Below, piece after piece: positions 1-12,480 of a DNA stretch of 64,000 nt. The translations under genes and the position numbers were made by a program. Source of the DNA: Ophthalmolycus amberensis (lineage: Eukaryota; Chordata; Actinopteri; Perciformes; Zoarcidae); NCBI GenBank assembly GCA_024529925.1, contig JAFEUB010001579.1, positions 124,001 through 188,000 of the forward strand. The letters are read 5' to 3'. A model generated the notes under the pieces. That model was not told the DNA's origin and did not search any database. It worked only from the letters and a program-made list of their open reading frames with translations. The stretch's first letter is position 1. Each line of letters begins with the position of its first letter.

Positions 1-343
1 CTTGTTTCCTCTCTCCTTGCTAAATATGATTCATTGTTTTAAGGGACACGGGGAGCACAAATGACTTGGAAGGCTTTCTTCGCTCGCCTCTCGTGCTGCC
101 GAGAGGAGAGCGAGGCGGGAGACAAAAAGACGGCGGCCATAATGTGCTCCTGTTGAAAGAATTAGACGGATCAATGGGACATAAATTGCACTGTTTATGT
201 ATACAAGAGGCTGGTGTGTAATTGGTAGAGGTGGTTGAATTTCCCCCCGTAATCATCTTAACTGAGACACACACACACACACACACACAGATTTATGCTT
301 AAATGTGTCTACATGCTCATATACACAATTATACAGAGCGGGG

Positions 344-345
344 AT

Positions 346-401
<56 letters not shown>

Positions 402-422
402 GTGTGTATGTGTGTGTATGTG
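344..422. repeat. (TG)n microsatellite
   Basis: An almost pure TG dinucleotide run of about 80 bp, interrupted by TATG steps in its last third. Short open frames across it are artefacts of the repeat. Confidence 0.95.
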
Positions 423-1252
423 CTTTAACATACGGTGCTTTTATATAAATAGAGCAGGTTCTCTGTCACTTTCAGCTCAGAGAGGAAGGAGTGCTGAAGG
501 AATTTCACCTCATTGGTTAAAATTGTATTGATTTGACAAATTACAACAATCCATGGATCTGTTTGACATTTTACTTTGTATTTAATCTGCACTGCAGCAT
601 TTTATTTTAGCAATGCATCCATTCATTTGAAGGTAATAAACTACAAAACACAGCACAGATATCTGGGTAGTTATCAGGATAACGCTGATGATATCTCTCC
701 ACTCATATAAAGAACAGAATTACTACAGTGCTGCAGCTTTCACACAACAGATTGGCCAATGCATGATTTATGTTATCTCATTATTTTATTTGGAAATTTG
801 AGGTATTCCAAAAATGTCTCACATAAGAAACAAAAATCGAATTGATCTCCAACAATTATGATAAAAAGAAAAAGCAACATGTGCATTAGAAAAGTTCCAA
901 TTAATAAACATACGGTCCTTTGCTTCTTCATGTAAACATTAAACAAATACAATTTAGAAAGCTGCTGTTTTGGCTGTGATATTTGTTTCTGCACGAATGT
1001 TACTCTGTCCTTGTACTTACACTTACATGGCAACTATGCTATCATATTCGGACTCTCGGACCTGATTGGTGGATCCCTTCTCCCTCACTGTCACTGTCTT
1101 CAGGTTCCCTCCACCCCTTCACACCGTAACATGTAGCGGTGTCCATTATTGTATTATAGCAGAAACAAATAACCGGGGCCATCATTTTACATCAGAGCAT
1201 GTGTGCTTCACTGGGCAGAGTTATTGTACTGTGAGCACACAGGCAGTTTAGG

Positions 1253-1288
<36 letters not shown>

Positions 1289-1961
1289 GTATGAATAACG
1301 TGTCATCTTTAGAGATTCATGCAGATGCTTGTATCAGTTATCCTGATTAAAGCTGTGAAACAAATGTATGGGAGGTTTTCTGGCTCTGTGCCGCATGAGG
1401 CTCTGCTTCTCACCCCACCATGCAACTTTACACCGAGCTCCTTATTTGATTCATCACAATCATGTCATTAGATATTACAATGACGTGACTGATTTAACTA
1501 CGAGCAGGGCCTAAATGCTGCTTCCTCAGGAGAACCACATGCATCACAGGGCTGTTTTACTGTGCTTGAGTATGTCTTTTTACAGACTTGTCAATGGTGA
1601 CCTGTCTCCCCCTCTCTGTGAAAGCAGGGGGCGGAGCCTTTCAGAACTACCTCGAGCTGGTTGGCTTCGGAGCACGAGGACAAGAAAAGTTTCAAAATGT
1701 TCCAGCTGGAGTAGTGAGGCCTGTTTTGGGAGTCCAGCCTCATCTCTTTCGCAGACTTTGTATACGTTGCTGTCACCTATTTTTTTGAATATTTGTTATT
1801 TTGCAACAGCAAAACAAAAACGAAAAACACTGTCAGAGTGTGTGCTGGCGTCCGGCTAGCGACGACTTGTGAAAGTGAGTTTGTTTGTGGCACCGAGCCA
1901 ATGAACGACGCTCGGCAACAATGTGCAAGCAACCGGCTAGCTACACATATCACACTCCCAA

Positions 1962-1992
<31 letters not shown>

Positions 1993-2167
1993 AGAAATAC
2001 AGTGGCGGCTGTTTTTCATCTTAATGAATTTCTGAACTTCGTTCCCTCTCCGCTCGCCGCTGCCTCGTGGTGAAAGACGGAAACCGAAGGCGCCGGCTGC
2101 CAAATCAATTGATGTGTCAGGAGGGAGAGAGGACAAAATGGAGTGATAAAAAGAAAAGCGTTCCCTT

Positions 2168-2173
<6 letters not shown>

Positions 2174-2246
<73 letters not shown>
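2174..2246. repeat. (CA)n microsatellite
   Basis: A pure CA dinucleotide run of about 73 bp. Confidence 0.97.
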
Positions 2247-2248
<2 letters not shown>

Positions 2249-2639
2249 CGGCAGGAGAAGACGAGACGAAGACGAAGAGAGAGAGGGGGGGTGGGGGTCT
2301 GGTTTTCAAACTTGACTTCCACAGAAGTCTTCTCTGGTGCATTCACTGGATTCTTCATTCAACCGTCCAGAGCTGCTCTGCCTCTCCAGGTGGCTTTGTA
2401 TTAAAAACTGTTTGAGTGCACCATTTTTATCCTCTGCCCATTTAATTAACTGACAAAATATGTATCTATAAATAAATATATATTGTATGTATTTTTAACA
2501 TGCATTTTCAGAGCTCTTAGGGGTTAAACATCCCCCCCCCCCACACACACACACACGCACACACACGTACACATTTTCCTTTCAGCATCTTTTCCGCAAT
2601 AAAGGATAAATTATTTAAAATAACACGACCTTTTATCTC

Positions 2640-2745
2640 ACACCCTTTGAAGGCGGCAAATTAAAAATGTAAATTGGGAGCTAATTAATATGCAAATGTA
2701 TTCGTTCGCTGTTAACAATTAGCAATTAAAGCTGCAGTGTCTAGA
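2640..2745. promoter_or_regulatory. Candidate conserved regulatory block with octamer and homeobox motifs
   Basis: Directly visible are a perfect POU octamer ATGCAAAT (2690-2697), CTAATTAATA just before it, and TTAACAATTAGCAATTAAAG after it. Such clustering of octamer and TAAT cores is typical of developmental enhancers. Conservation cannot be tested from one sequence, so this is a suggestion only. Confidence 0.3.
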
Positions 2746-3011
2746 AAGAGCACAGACGAAATTAGTAACTTCATTTATCATTTAAAAAAAAAAGAGGGAG
2801 ATCTAAAAACGTACATAAAATTCTAATTGACTTCCAGTATTTCCCACTGTCGCTGCCTTTGTTGTCCGCACTGCTTTTGAAACACATGATCGCCTGCCTT
2901 TAGCGACTTAATTAATGCCACTTTGTGTAAAATATACCGTCCCCTTAAATGGCTGATGTCAAAAATAATGTACACATTCAAGGCTGAGTGGCGAGTGCTT
3001 TGGTTGGAAGG

Positions 3012-3085
<74 letters not shown>
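3012..3085. repeat. (TG)n microsatellite
   Basis: TG dinucleotide array of about 74 bp with a single TATG interruption in the middle. Confidence 0.97.
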
Positions 3086-3087
<2 letters not shown>

Positions 3088-3837
3088 CAGAGAGTGTGAA
3101 CGTCTGATCTGTGTGTTGCACATCTAACTCTCTGCTGAATGTTAGACGTAGTTTCTCACTATGTGATTCTATCAGCGCTAATACTGGAGGGAGGAGAGGG
3201 AGAAACACGGAGCATAGGAATTATGTCAATTTAGGATTTGGCACAGGTTGCTTGTGGGAATTATTTATGACGTTATATTTTTAAAAGATCACCCTTAAAA
3301 ATAAGGCGTCAACATAATAACAGGCTACAGCCACCACAATCATCTGTCCAACATTTCTTGAATGTGGGAAATCTTTTCTGCCGTTCAGTGTTGTGATGGA
3401 GGACGTCTGTGTTCAGGGATCCTCTGTCGGCACCACCATTTGTTTTAATGTGATTCATTTTTATTTTGGTCTTTAGGATCAAATGAATTAGAATCACACT
3501 GAAAACAGAAATATAAGTGCTTACACAGCAACACAGTAATGAATGAATGTTAAAAAGGAGATGATAGCAATGAGCAAAAAGGTGTGATGTCCTTCTCACA
3601 GTGCATGAAGTATACACGACACTTGTCTGTCTTGTCTGGACTGAGTAGCTTGCTGGTTATGCAGACATGTATATTGACTGACTGAAGAGGGAATGATCAT
3701 TTCTACGTCATTATTCTCATTTCCTTTGAAGAACACATGTGATCTGCACCAAACACAGACGTCGTGTTAAGTCGATAGAACATGGTGTGTGATCAGCTCG
3801 ACTATATTTAATCTAAAATGAGATTCTGACACACACG

Positions 3838-3935
3838 TCACCCGCAACAAATATCACGCCTCTTGAGATTTTTGAAAATTGCAGCAGGCAACTGTGATTT
3901 TGATTAAATTTCAATTAATTGTGCAGCCCTGCACA
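3838..3935 (-). mobile_element. hAT-like element end (fragment)
   Basis: Read on the minus strand it begins CAGGGCTGCACAATTAATTG and continues with ATTTAATCAAAATCACAG. This resembles the common fish repeat terminus 'GGGCTGCACAATTAATCG...' of non-autonomous hAT-type elements. The opposite terminus was not found, so this is a fragment. Confidence 0.45.
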
Positions 3936-6103
3936 CAGAGGTCTGGTCTTCTGTGCTTTCTGGGGGCGTACAAGTAAACATGTATATACCAAATATAGGA
4001 TATTAAGCCTTTCAAAAAAAAAGCATGTGAGTTTATCGTGAAGCACAACATGTGGAGCAGCATTTCATGGGTAGATACATATAGACACATGTAAAAACAT
4101 CAGTCTCACGCACCATTTCACACGTGCAACATTGTCGCCAACCGTTTTTGGTGGGTGTGGGGTTTGGGCTGGGAAATTTAAATTTATGAGCTGGACTTTT
4201 TGAATTTGATGTCCCCACCGTTTACTGCAGGACAGGACAGGTGGAGTGATCCTAAAATGGCACATCCAGTTGGTGAGGAAGGATCTTTAACTCCAGTGCT
4301 CTTTTCAGTCCTTTATTAGCAGAGAACAGCCAAACTCTTAAATCTTCACATGACATCCTTCTTTTACACAACACCTTTTCCTTCTCTGTCTCCTTTTTCC
4401 TCAAATCTCTTTCTCTACTGTGGACAGATCCATACTATTCGGTATTTTGATCCTGAAGTACTGTTAATTTGGGACAGCTCCCGTTTAACAAGCCTCCTCG
4501 ACATCCAGTGTACTTAAGTTATTCTCTGCATTTAAAGGATACGAAATGTTGTCTTATTTCTAAGAAATCCCACAAAGAGACTTAAGATGTCATCATGTGA
4601 CCCGGGTCACTTAGGTCATGCGATGACACCAAGGCCGTAGCCATGGAGTCAACATTGGGAGGGACCACACCATGGAATTAACTTTTTGTTTATGTTATAT
4701 TTTACAATAAGAGTGTATTGTATTAGAGATTAGGGATTCATAAAGTACAGCCATAATAATGTTCTCCTCCTGTCCAATATTCATTTTCATAACCTTTTAC
4801 AAAAACTAACACAGCTGACAGTCATATGCCTCTGTAACACTCTTGTTACATTCTAGTGTTCCACTTTTAACACGTGATAATGATGAAATAAAGAAACAGT
4901 ATAGCCTGAAGTGTTTTTTTTCCTATTTAAACATCTTAGAATATTGAGAACTGACTCCCTCCCCCCCCTGCTCTGCGGTTCTGGGATGCAGATGTAAAAG
5001 ATACTGAGCTTCCTGTAATGTGGCTGAACTGGCCCTTTAAATCCTACACTGTTGGAGGAGTTATGAAGTAAAGAGGGGCAATCTACAGCAACAACAAGTA
5101 ATTCCAATGTGAGCATAGATCCCATGATTGACATATTGTTTACACCTGCATGTAAACATTGTGTAGTGTGACTCTGTCTGAACACGCGGTAGTTTTCGGT
5201 GACGGAGCGTCTCCTCTGTGTGAACCCTCAATGAGTTCGGACCTGTAATATTATCCCTACTTACAAAAGCACTCATATTACTTGTGCAACCAGCCGACCG
5301 TGCAAATTCAATTCAGCCTAATAGTGCACCACCAATAGTGCACATCACACATGCCATTCACTTTAACTGCAACCGCTCCGGATTCAATTAGCGGCACAGA
5401 ATGTAAAATAGACTCTTTTACACGTAGACGAGCTTTTATCCCTTTTTCACTTCTGCATGCTGTTTCCCAGACGGCATTAAAGCAGAGCTGTGTAAAAGTA
5501 CAATGGGAAAGGCTGCGGAGTCAGAGCGTTTTAAATAAAGCATGTTGTTGCTGCCACTGTGCGTGTGTGTGCGAGTGCGTGTGTGTGCGCGCGTGTGTGT
5601 GTGTGTGTGGGTGCGGAGGCCGTCTGAATGACAGACTGGAGTGCGTTAGCGGCGGGTCCCGTGGTGATCCTCATCCCGACCCCGCTTACCCCCCCCCCCC
5701 CCCCCCCTCCGTGTGATCGCCACGACTGCCGCTGTACGCCATTTCAAATGCGCCACTAACCGCCCCGTTATCGCTGCTCTCGGCCTGTAATGAGAGGAGC
5801 GACATATGTCCGGTCCCCCTGCTGTGCCCTGATAAGCGCTCGCACTCAGACGCACTCAGACGCATGCACGAACACTCCTCCACCTCCTCCTTCTCCTTCT
5901 CCGTGCTTTTATTTTGCATGCAAAAAGCCTCCTAACAGCCACCGAGGAAAGAAAGTGTGGCACTTATTTAGTGACATTTACCTCGCTGCCGAATATTCCA
6001 CGCGGGGAGGGGAGGGCGCAATAACAATCAGCATGCATTTAATTTAAAAGGAAAAAAAGGTTCCCTTCAGAATTACGCAGGCAGGGGGAGATATAGCTTT
6101 ATA

Positions 6104-6104
<1 letters not shown>

Positions 6105-6157
<53 letters not shown>
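6105..6157. repeat. (TG)n microsatellite
   Basis: Pure TG dinucleotide run of about 53 bp. Confidence 0.97.
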
Positions 6158-6158
<1 letters not shown>

Positions 6159-7233
6159 AAGGAGCTGTGACAGTTGTGCAGGCAGACTTCCGCAGTGCAA
6201 CATTAATGCTAATCAAAGGAGCTGAGAAAGCAGAGGTGGTCTGTAAAAACAGATTTTCTCTTGTCTTTTTATTCCCCCCCCCCCCCCCCTCCTCGAGGGA
6301 TTTATCCCAGAAAAATAACATTTCTGGGAATTGAATCTGACCCTATGGATTTAATAGAGGCACGTTGTCGTGTAAGGCCGTTTTATTTCCCCCTCAACTG
6401 TGGGATAAATAATGGAAGTTAAGTTGCAGTAATTGATTTCTCTTCAGTCCACTCAACTGAATAATCTGCAAGGGAAACAACCGCTAAGCCATTCATTGGA
6501 AGATTTGCCAACATGCAACTAATTCCGAGCTTATTCTCCAAACATCATGGAACAAACGCAAACTCCTAGTCGGAGCCGGCTTGATTTACAATCCTTTTGT
6601 GTTTGGAAAATACTCCCAAAACCTAGAAACAACAGTTTTTCACCACTGTAAACTTAATAAATCCATCAATAAGTCACCCTCAGCACAAGGGGGAAGAATG
6701 GACTGTTTGATTTATGTGATCTACATTGTGGGAGGATCATTTCATTCTATGGATTTGTGAAGGGGGAGAGTACACTGTGATATGAGAACATGTCTGGGCA
6801 AAAACTCATTCTCATTAAACATACATTTTATTGTAATTTTATGAAAATAAGGACATTTCTGTTACCAAATATACAGTACTTTAGCCATATGATTTCATCA
6901 GATAAAATGAGACTTCTGTTACATATCCCATGATAGATAGACAGATAGAAAGATTTCAATTGCATTGTCCTCAATGAGAGGAAATTTGGAATCCAACCTG
7001 TAACCACTTTTACTTCACAGGGTCGAGGACAGTGCTGACAGTGGGAGAGAAAATAGTTCCTTCATGAAACTGCTCACAAGGTCTGTGGATTATCTTGAGT
7101 ATTCGGGTGATGATTTCTGTTAATTTTTTTACCACAAGCTGAGTACCATATAGTTCCATTATATTCAAGACAGGGCATACATCTCTCCAGCCGATATCTC
7201 CAGAACCTTAAATCACACCAAAACAATCTAGAT

Positions 7234-7958
7234 TGTTGTTTTGCGTCTCTTTGTAGTTGTGTTGTCTCTTTGTATCTCTTTGTAGTTGTTTTGCATCTCT
7301 TTGTAGTTGTGTTGTCTCTTTGTAGTTGTTGTGTGTCTCTTTGTAGTTGTTTTGCATCTCTTTGTAGTTGTTTTGTGTCTCTTTGGAGTTGTTGTGTGTC
7401 TCTTTGTAGTTGTTTTGCATCTCTTTGTAGTTGTTTTGTGTCTCTTTGGAGTTGTTTTGTGTCTCTTTGGAGTTGTTTTGTGTCTCTTTGGAGTTGTGTT
7501 AGTCTCTTTGTAGTTGTTTTGTGTCTCTTTGTACGTGTTTTGTGTCTCTTTGTAGATGTGTTAGTTTCTTTGTAGTCTCTTTGTAGTTGTGTTACTGTCT
7601 TTGTAGTCTCTCTGTAGTCTCTTTGTGTCTCTTTGCAGTTGTGTTAGTTTTTTTGTAGTCTCTTTGTAGTTGTGTTAGTGTCTTTGTAGTCTCTTTGTGT
7701 CTCTTTGCAGTTGTGTTGGTTTCTTTGTCGTCTCTCTGTAGTCTCTTTGTGTCTCTTTGCAGTTGTGTTAGTGTCTTTGTAGTCACTTTGCAGTTGTGTT
7801 AGTGTCTTTGTAGTCTCTTTGTAGTTGTGTTAGTGTCTTTGCAGTCTCTTTGTAGTTGTGTTAGTGTCTTTGTAGTCTCTTTGTAATTGCGTTAGTTTCT
7901 TTGTAGTCTCTTTGTAGTTGTGTTAGTCTCTTTGTAGTCTCTTTGTAGTTGTTTTGAG
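7234..7958. repeat. Minisatellite, 21-bp basic unit
   Basis: About 725 bp of tandem units built on TCTCTTTGTAGTTGTTTTG plus two bases (21 bp). In the second half longer units insert GTTAGTGTCTTTGTAG. Because the dominant period is a multiple of three, several frames stay open across it; those frames translate into short repeats and are not genes. Confidence 0.93.
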
Positions 7959-9801
7959 TTGCTTCCTGGTTGGTAGGTGTCTCTTTGAGGGACAATTTTA
8001 ATAGGTGAAGGTCAGGGGGGCCCTCACATTTTGGGCCCCTGTGCCTGGTCCTGTGCCCGGTAGGCCCGTTCAGTAATCCATCCATGGCTTGATCATCTCA
8101 ATTACCTTTGTAATTGCAGAGCGAAGCAAACAGAAACACAGAGCGGAGAGACACACAGTGAAGTCAGAGAGTTAAAGCATGGCGGCCTTAGACCCCGCTG
8201 GCTCCAACCTATTATTGTTTACCACTCCTATGAAGATGTCACCGACAGCAATCCGGTTTTATCCACTTACAATATTTCAAAGGAGTGCAAAGGGGCCCAA
8301 GGGTGCAATAAAAAAAAAGCTTTAAATAGTCTTCATCGCTGGTCCTCGGGGGAATCGCCCCTTGCCTGAAAATACCTCATTTAATAAATTTGCTCTTTAG
8401 GCGTTCCTCTTTTCGTTTTGCATCGTCTTATTATGGATTAATTTGCATGCGGCTCTTTTGGTCTAAATATTGCTCCTCTTAGCTAATACTTAACCATACA
8501 TATTTTACTCTTTCAGGAAGACCACCTACAACTGTTTCCAATGCATCTGGGTCCATTAGCACCTCGGAGATAATACGGCGGCTGTATGCTTAATGTAAGC
8601 ACTGCTAAGTCTCTAATTTTCCACAAATAATTCCCCTTGATCTCAAGTCAAATTATGCAAGTGAGGGGGGGGGGGGGTGAGAGTAGCATGCTTTAACATG
8701 GCTGGTCCAAGTAAAATAAGTATGTACATAAAATGAATTATAAATGGCAGACTGTGTGTTTCGAGTGTGGCTAAGAGAGAATAAGTTAGTTTATTTTGCT
8801 GGAGAGGGAGCGAATGTGTGTAAGGAAGATGTTTTTAGTACGCTTGCACTTCGGAGTGTATGCACGTGTAATTCTGATGTATGTTAGTCCATTTTTTTGG
8901 ACCATTTTACAGTTTGTAAATAATGATGACGTATATAAGTGTGAGCACACAGTTTGGTAATGGATGTACAGCGGAGTGTGATGGCTTTTCAAGCTACGGA
9001 CGGACACCACCAAAGATCACCAATGAAACCTAAACAAATTGTCTTTCCAGTATTTTGAAGCCAGATATAAACATGTATTTGGCGGAGTGTGTTACGTTAC
9101 ACTAACGAGAAACTACGAGTCACTAGATGCTTCCAACTATGTTATCTGTGGTCATGAGCGTCAAACACCATGACGTAAATGCAGAGGTTTGACTTCATTG
9201 AGTTAAGCATTTCTGATCAGTCCCGTGGTGGTCAACACGTTCAATAGCTTGCTGTCATAGACGCGGTTGAAAACATGTAGGTTTCCTCTAAACAGCCTTC
9301 AATCAATTTTAAATACAGACTCATATATGTTTATTATTTACGCCAACCATTGACGCAAGTTAATACGAGTAACCGCGGACTCATTCGGCTGAAAGGCACC
9401 AGTTAACATGGTCTTTAAACTGAATCACCTGTTCCTCTGTAACGGCCGTGATCCTGTCAGAATTATGCAGAACTTGAGTTTGCTGTTGGCGTATAGATTC
9501 TGACAACTGAGGATGCAAAAACCAGACCTTTTGATTTGCTGGTAACAGTTTAAATTCAGTGTTTAATTAAAGCTTACTCACTCTTCTTGATGGCTGGAGC
9601 AAAACCACACTTCTATTCCCAACATGCACACGCATACGTTTGATGACGTTGGCTGTAAAAGTGTCTCTACACCAAAATGGGATTTCTGACATCAGTACCA
9701 CTGATGTATAATTCAACATTCTGAGAGCAACACGTCTGCAAACATTGATGTCTTTTCTTTTCATTTTGTGTATTATATTTCAAGGGGGAATAAGCAATAA
9801 A
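7959..9801. other. Non-coding stretch
   Basis: No gene recognised. It contains a poly-G run (8665-8677) and an AT-rich block at about 8395-8470 with GGATTAATTTGCATGCGG, which pairs a bicoid/OTX-type core with an octamer-like core. The rest is ordinary sequence. Confidence 0.55.
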
Positions 9802-10110
9802 GCGACTGTGGCTCAGTGGTAGAGCGGGATCTTCCTTCAATCAGAGGCTCAACGGTTCGATCCCCGGCTCCACTAGTCCATGTCAATGTGTCCTTGGGCA
9901 GGACACTTAACCCCGAATTGCTCACGCAGGCTGTTCCTGCCATGTATGAATGGGTATGTATGAGTAGATAGTCCTGATGGGCAGGTGGCACCTTGCATGG
10001 TAGCCCATCAGTGTATGAATGGGTGTGAATGGGTGAATGATGACACGTAGTGTTATTGGGTGGTCGGAAAGACTAGAAACGTCTATACAAGTACAGTCCA
10101 TTTACCATTT
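9802..10110 (+). mobile_element. tRNA-derived SINE, near full length
   Basis: The head carries a Pol III A box (TGGCTCAGTGGTAGAG, about 9809-9824) and a B box (GGTTCGATCCC, about 9854-9864), as in tRNA-derived SINEs. The body has the fish motif TGTCCTTGGGCAGGACACTT, and the tail ends TACAAGTACAGTCCATTTAC. The sequence after the B box does not complete a tRNA cloverleaf and acceptor stem, so it is a SINE and not a tRNA gene. Fragments of the same family occur at about 15.9-16.9 kb and 36.9 kb. Confidence 0.85.
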
Positions 10111-12325
10111 AAAGACAACCACAGGGCTTTTTTCAGCAGCACTTTCTATGACCCTGTGTCTATAATGCATTATAATCTGTTGATAGCACCGTATAATCAC
10201 ACACATGTAAACATTCATACTGCTTTATTACAATAATCACAACACATTATGAATCCTTTTATAATAACTAAAGGTCAAGTATCACAATAGTTCACAATTT
10301 CTGGTCACTCTGACTGTTTCTCTTTGCAAGCATCATAGTCTTTATTTATCATAAGTTATTCTAAGTGGTCAATGTTTGATTTAGTAAATTCAAAAAATGT
10401 CACTAAATCTATGCAAGAACAACACCCAAAACGTTGAACACTAAAACCATTTCTTCACTTATATATATAGACGTTCCATGTAAATACAGAGACTGTGTAA
10501 CGAACTGACGGTCCCTGACGCGTCCAAAACTGAGGCAAGAGGGGAACCTAGAGCGTCACAGTTTGGAGCGTATAGGGCCGCTGACCAAGCGTCCGTATTT
10601 AACCAGTTGGGACTGAGAATGTGTTGCTTGAATACACACAGTAAATGTGTAAGTGGAAAATGAACGAAACCAATTGAAACCAGAAAAAAAGAAAATATGA
10701 CTCATAGAGAGAAATAAAATATCATCACCACTACAATAAATATTTGCCAATCAATTATCTCCTCTGCCTCAAGATTAACTTACGTGTGGTACAGCACTCT
10801 GCACGCGCTGTTTACAGCTGTGAATTGTTTGCATTCACACTAACTCGAGCATTGCTGCAGTTAACCTGCTCTTAGCCTCTTGTTTGGAGTGGAGACGCTG
10901 TAAGCGCTCTGCAGCAATAAGCCTGATTGAGGCTGATGGAAGCAAACGATTTGAATTATCCAAGGGATTTTAGTAAGTGTGTATATACACACTCACTGTG
11001 TCACAGTGTGCATACTCTACGTACGCCCACTGTTTATGTGTGTCTGTAAGCCTGCGCTGCTACATGTTTTAATAAAAGCTTGAGTTGGCAGTCGGCTATG
11101 CTCTGACAGCACGTGAGGCTCCAGTCGCACCAGGTTATGGTGTTAGTATCGATCCTTTCTGCAGTGCTGTAATATCACTGCATGGTACACTTACTTCATG
11201 AGCAGAGTTGCTGATGTTGCATAGCAGAACAGAGTTACACACACTTCTTCGAAGGCAATATTTCACTTTGAAAGACTGTAGTTTATTACTAGTATGGTTG
11301 TATTTTTGGCAGATCCAGCCATTGGTTCTACCAGGAGCAACCTGATCACATTCACACCAGGACCACTACAGTCTGATCTGCTGGCCACTGAGCAGCACCT
11401 CTGAAGTGGGTCAGGGGCCTTGCTCAAAGGCACCTCAGTGGTGGTAATGAGGGAGATGAGTACTCACAGAGTTAATAACTGAGAGACTTTAAAAAGCAGC
11501 AACATCATTGAAAATGGGTCCAACAACACAAGAAATACGAGCAGTCAGACCATCAGAAAAAATGAATACCCATGTGTTGTAACAGTTTACACAGACCCAC
11601 TTCATGGTTCACCTTTGATGCCGTGTACCTAAATGGTTCCTAATTGCTTCATACTGATCTTTCCAACCGTTTAGCGTGTGACCCGTTAATCTGGATCTCC
11701 TATAGCGACTCCATGCCAGAGGGTGGACGACTATAAATTGTAAGCGTTTCAATCGAAGAGTAATTTTCATTTAAAAAGTTCAGGTTAGGAATGAACTTTC
11801 ATTTCGGACTGAACCTACAGTTCAAGCCACGGTTAGAAACGTGCTAATAGATGGAGGACCTTGAGATTAGTCTGAGTGGGACATGAGCTGTATCCAGGGA
11901 GAGCGCTACAGGAAACTGGGGTGGGAGGGAAGGAGGCAGCTGACACACACACACACACAAACACAGCTTCTCTGAGATCAGTTGTGTAAGTTATGCACCC
12001 CCACGTCATCATGATAACAGTGTGAGATGAAAATTTAAAAACAAGTCTTATAGTATGAGTAATACAGAAGTTCTGTTATTTAAAATGTCTTCTGGTCTGT
12101 GCTGGCTCTTAGTGTGTGGGATTCAGTGAAAACATTCCCCTGCAATTAGTGTACTCTTTCAGGGATGCACAGTTTGGTAGGTATGTCTCAAGAACGGTAC
12201 TCGTTTTTGGGCAGCACAGACCTGCAGAGCTATAGCAGCTAATGTTAATGGAGGTTGCATTGACTTTTGTTACGATGTGTTCCAGCTCTATTCAGTAAAG
12301 AATAGTATCAGGTGATGGTAAGTTC
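10111..12325. other. Non-coding stretch
   Basis: No gene recognised. Around 11.33-11.45 kb is a segment with GGCCTTGCTCAAAGGCACCT, a motif common in fish dispersed repeats. A short CA run lies at 11943-11960. The remainder shows nothing notable. Confidence 0.5.
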
Positions 12326-12480
12326 TATTCATAGACTGTATGCAAGAAGTGGACGTAGTCATCGTGACGACACCCATTGGTTTGTGGACTGCCGAGCCGA
12401 CTACCATATTTGGAAGATGTAGAGACGCCGTGTACGGCTCTACTGGCAGCGATCTGTCAATCACAGTAAGCCCGCCCTAA
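12326..12480 (+). repeat. Dispersed teleost repeat, 5' half (split by a Harbinger-like insertion)
   Basis: From CATAGACTGTATGCAAGAAG to CCCGCCCTAA this matches, in opposite orientation, the segment at about 46.19-46.31 kb. Shared pieces include CCCATTGGTTT and CTGTCAATCAC. The second half of the same repeat resumes at 13533 after the transposon. Confidence 0.75.

Larger units (their letters stand above)
1..7233. other. Non-coding stretch with CA/TG microsatellites
   Basis: No exon-like open frame with splice signals was recognised on either strand. The stretch holds (CA)n/(TG)n arrays at about 266-289, 344-422, 1254-1284, 1962-1992, 2174-2246, 3012-3085, 5563-5610 and 6105-6157. It also holds poly-C runs at 2532-2542, 5689-5707 and 6274-6289, one hAT-like repeat end near 3.9 kb and several AT-rich blocks with homeobox-like sites. 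If the PPP1R37-like gene at 14-17 kb continues to lower coordinates, this may be intron rather than intergenic DNA. Confidence 0.6.

Noticed and set aside
344..531. Open frames through CA/TG arrays (also near 2.0, 3.0, 14.4, 29.2, 36.5, 40.1, 47.5 and 55.2 kb)
   Set aside because: They encode only C-V or H-T alternations because the dinucleotide repeat has no stop codon; no flanking splice sites or protein domains.
7207..7786. Repetitive K-E-T-Q-N-N-Y type frames in the 7.2-7.8 kb region
   Set aside because: The 21-bp period keeps frames open; the array is irregular in its second half and shows no start, splice or domain evidence.
9802..9880. Functional tRNA gene
   Set aside because: A and B boxes are present but the sequence continues into a SINE body and the acceptor stem does not pair; other copies of the same body exist in the window.
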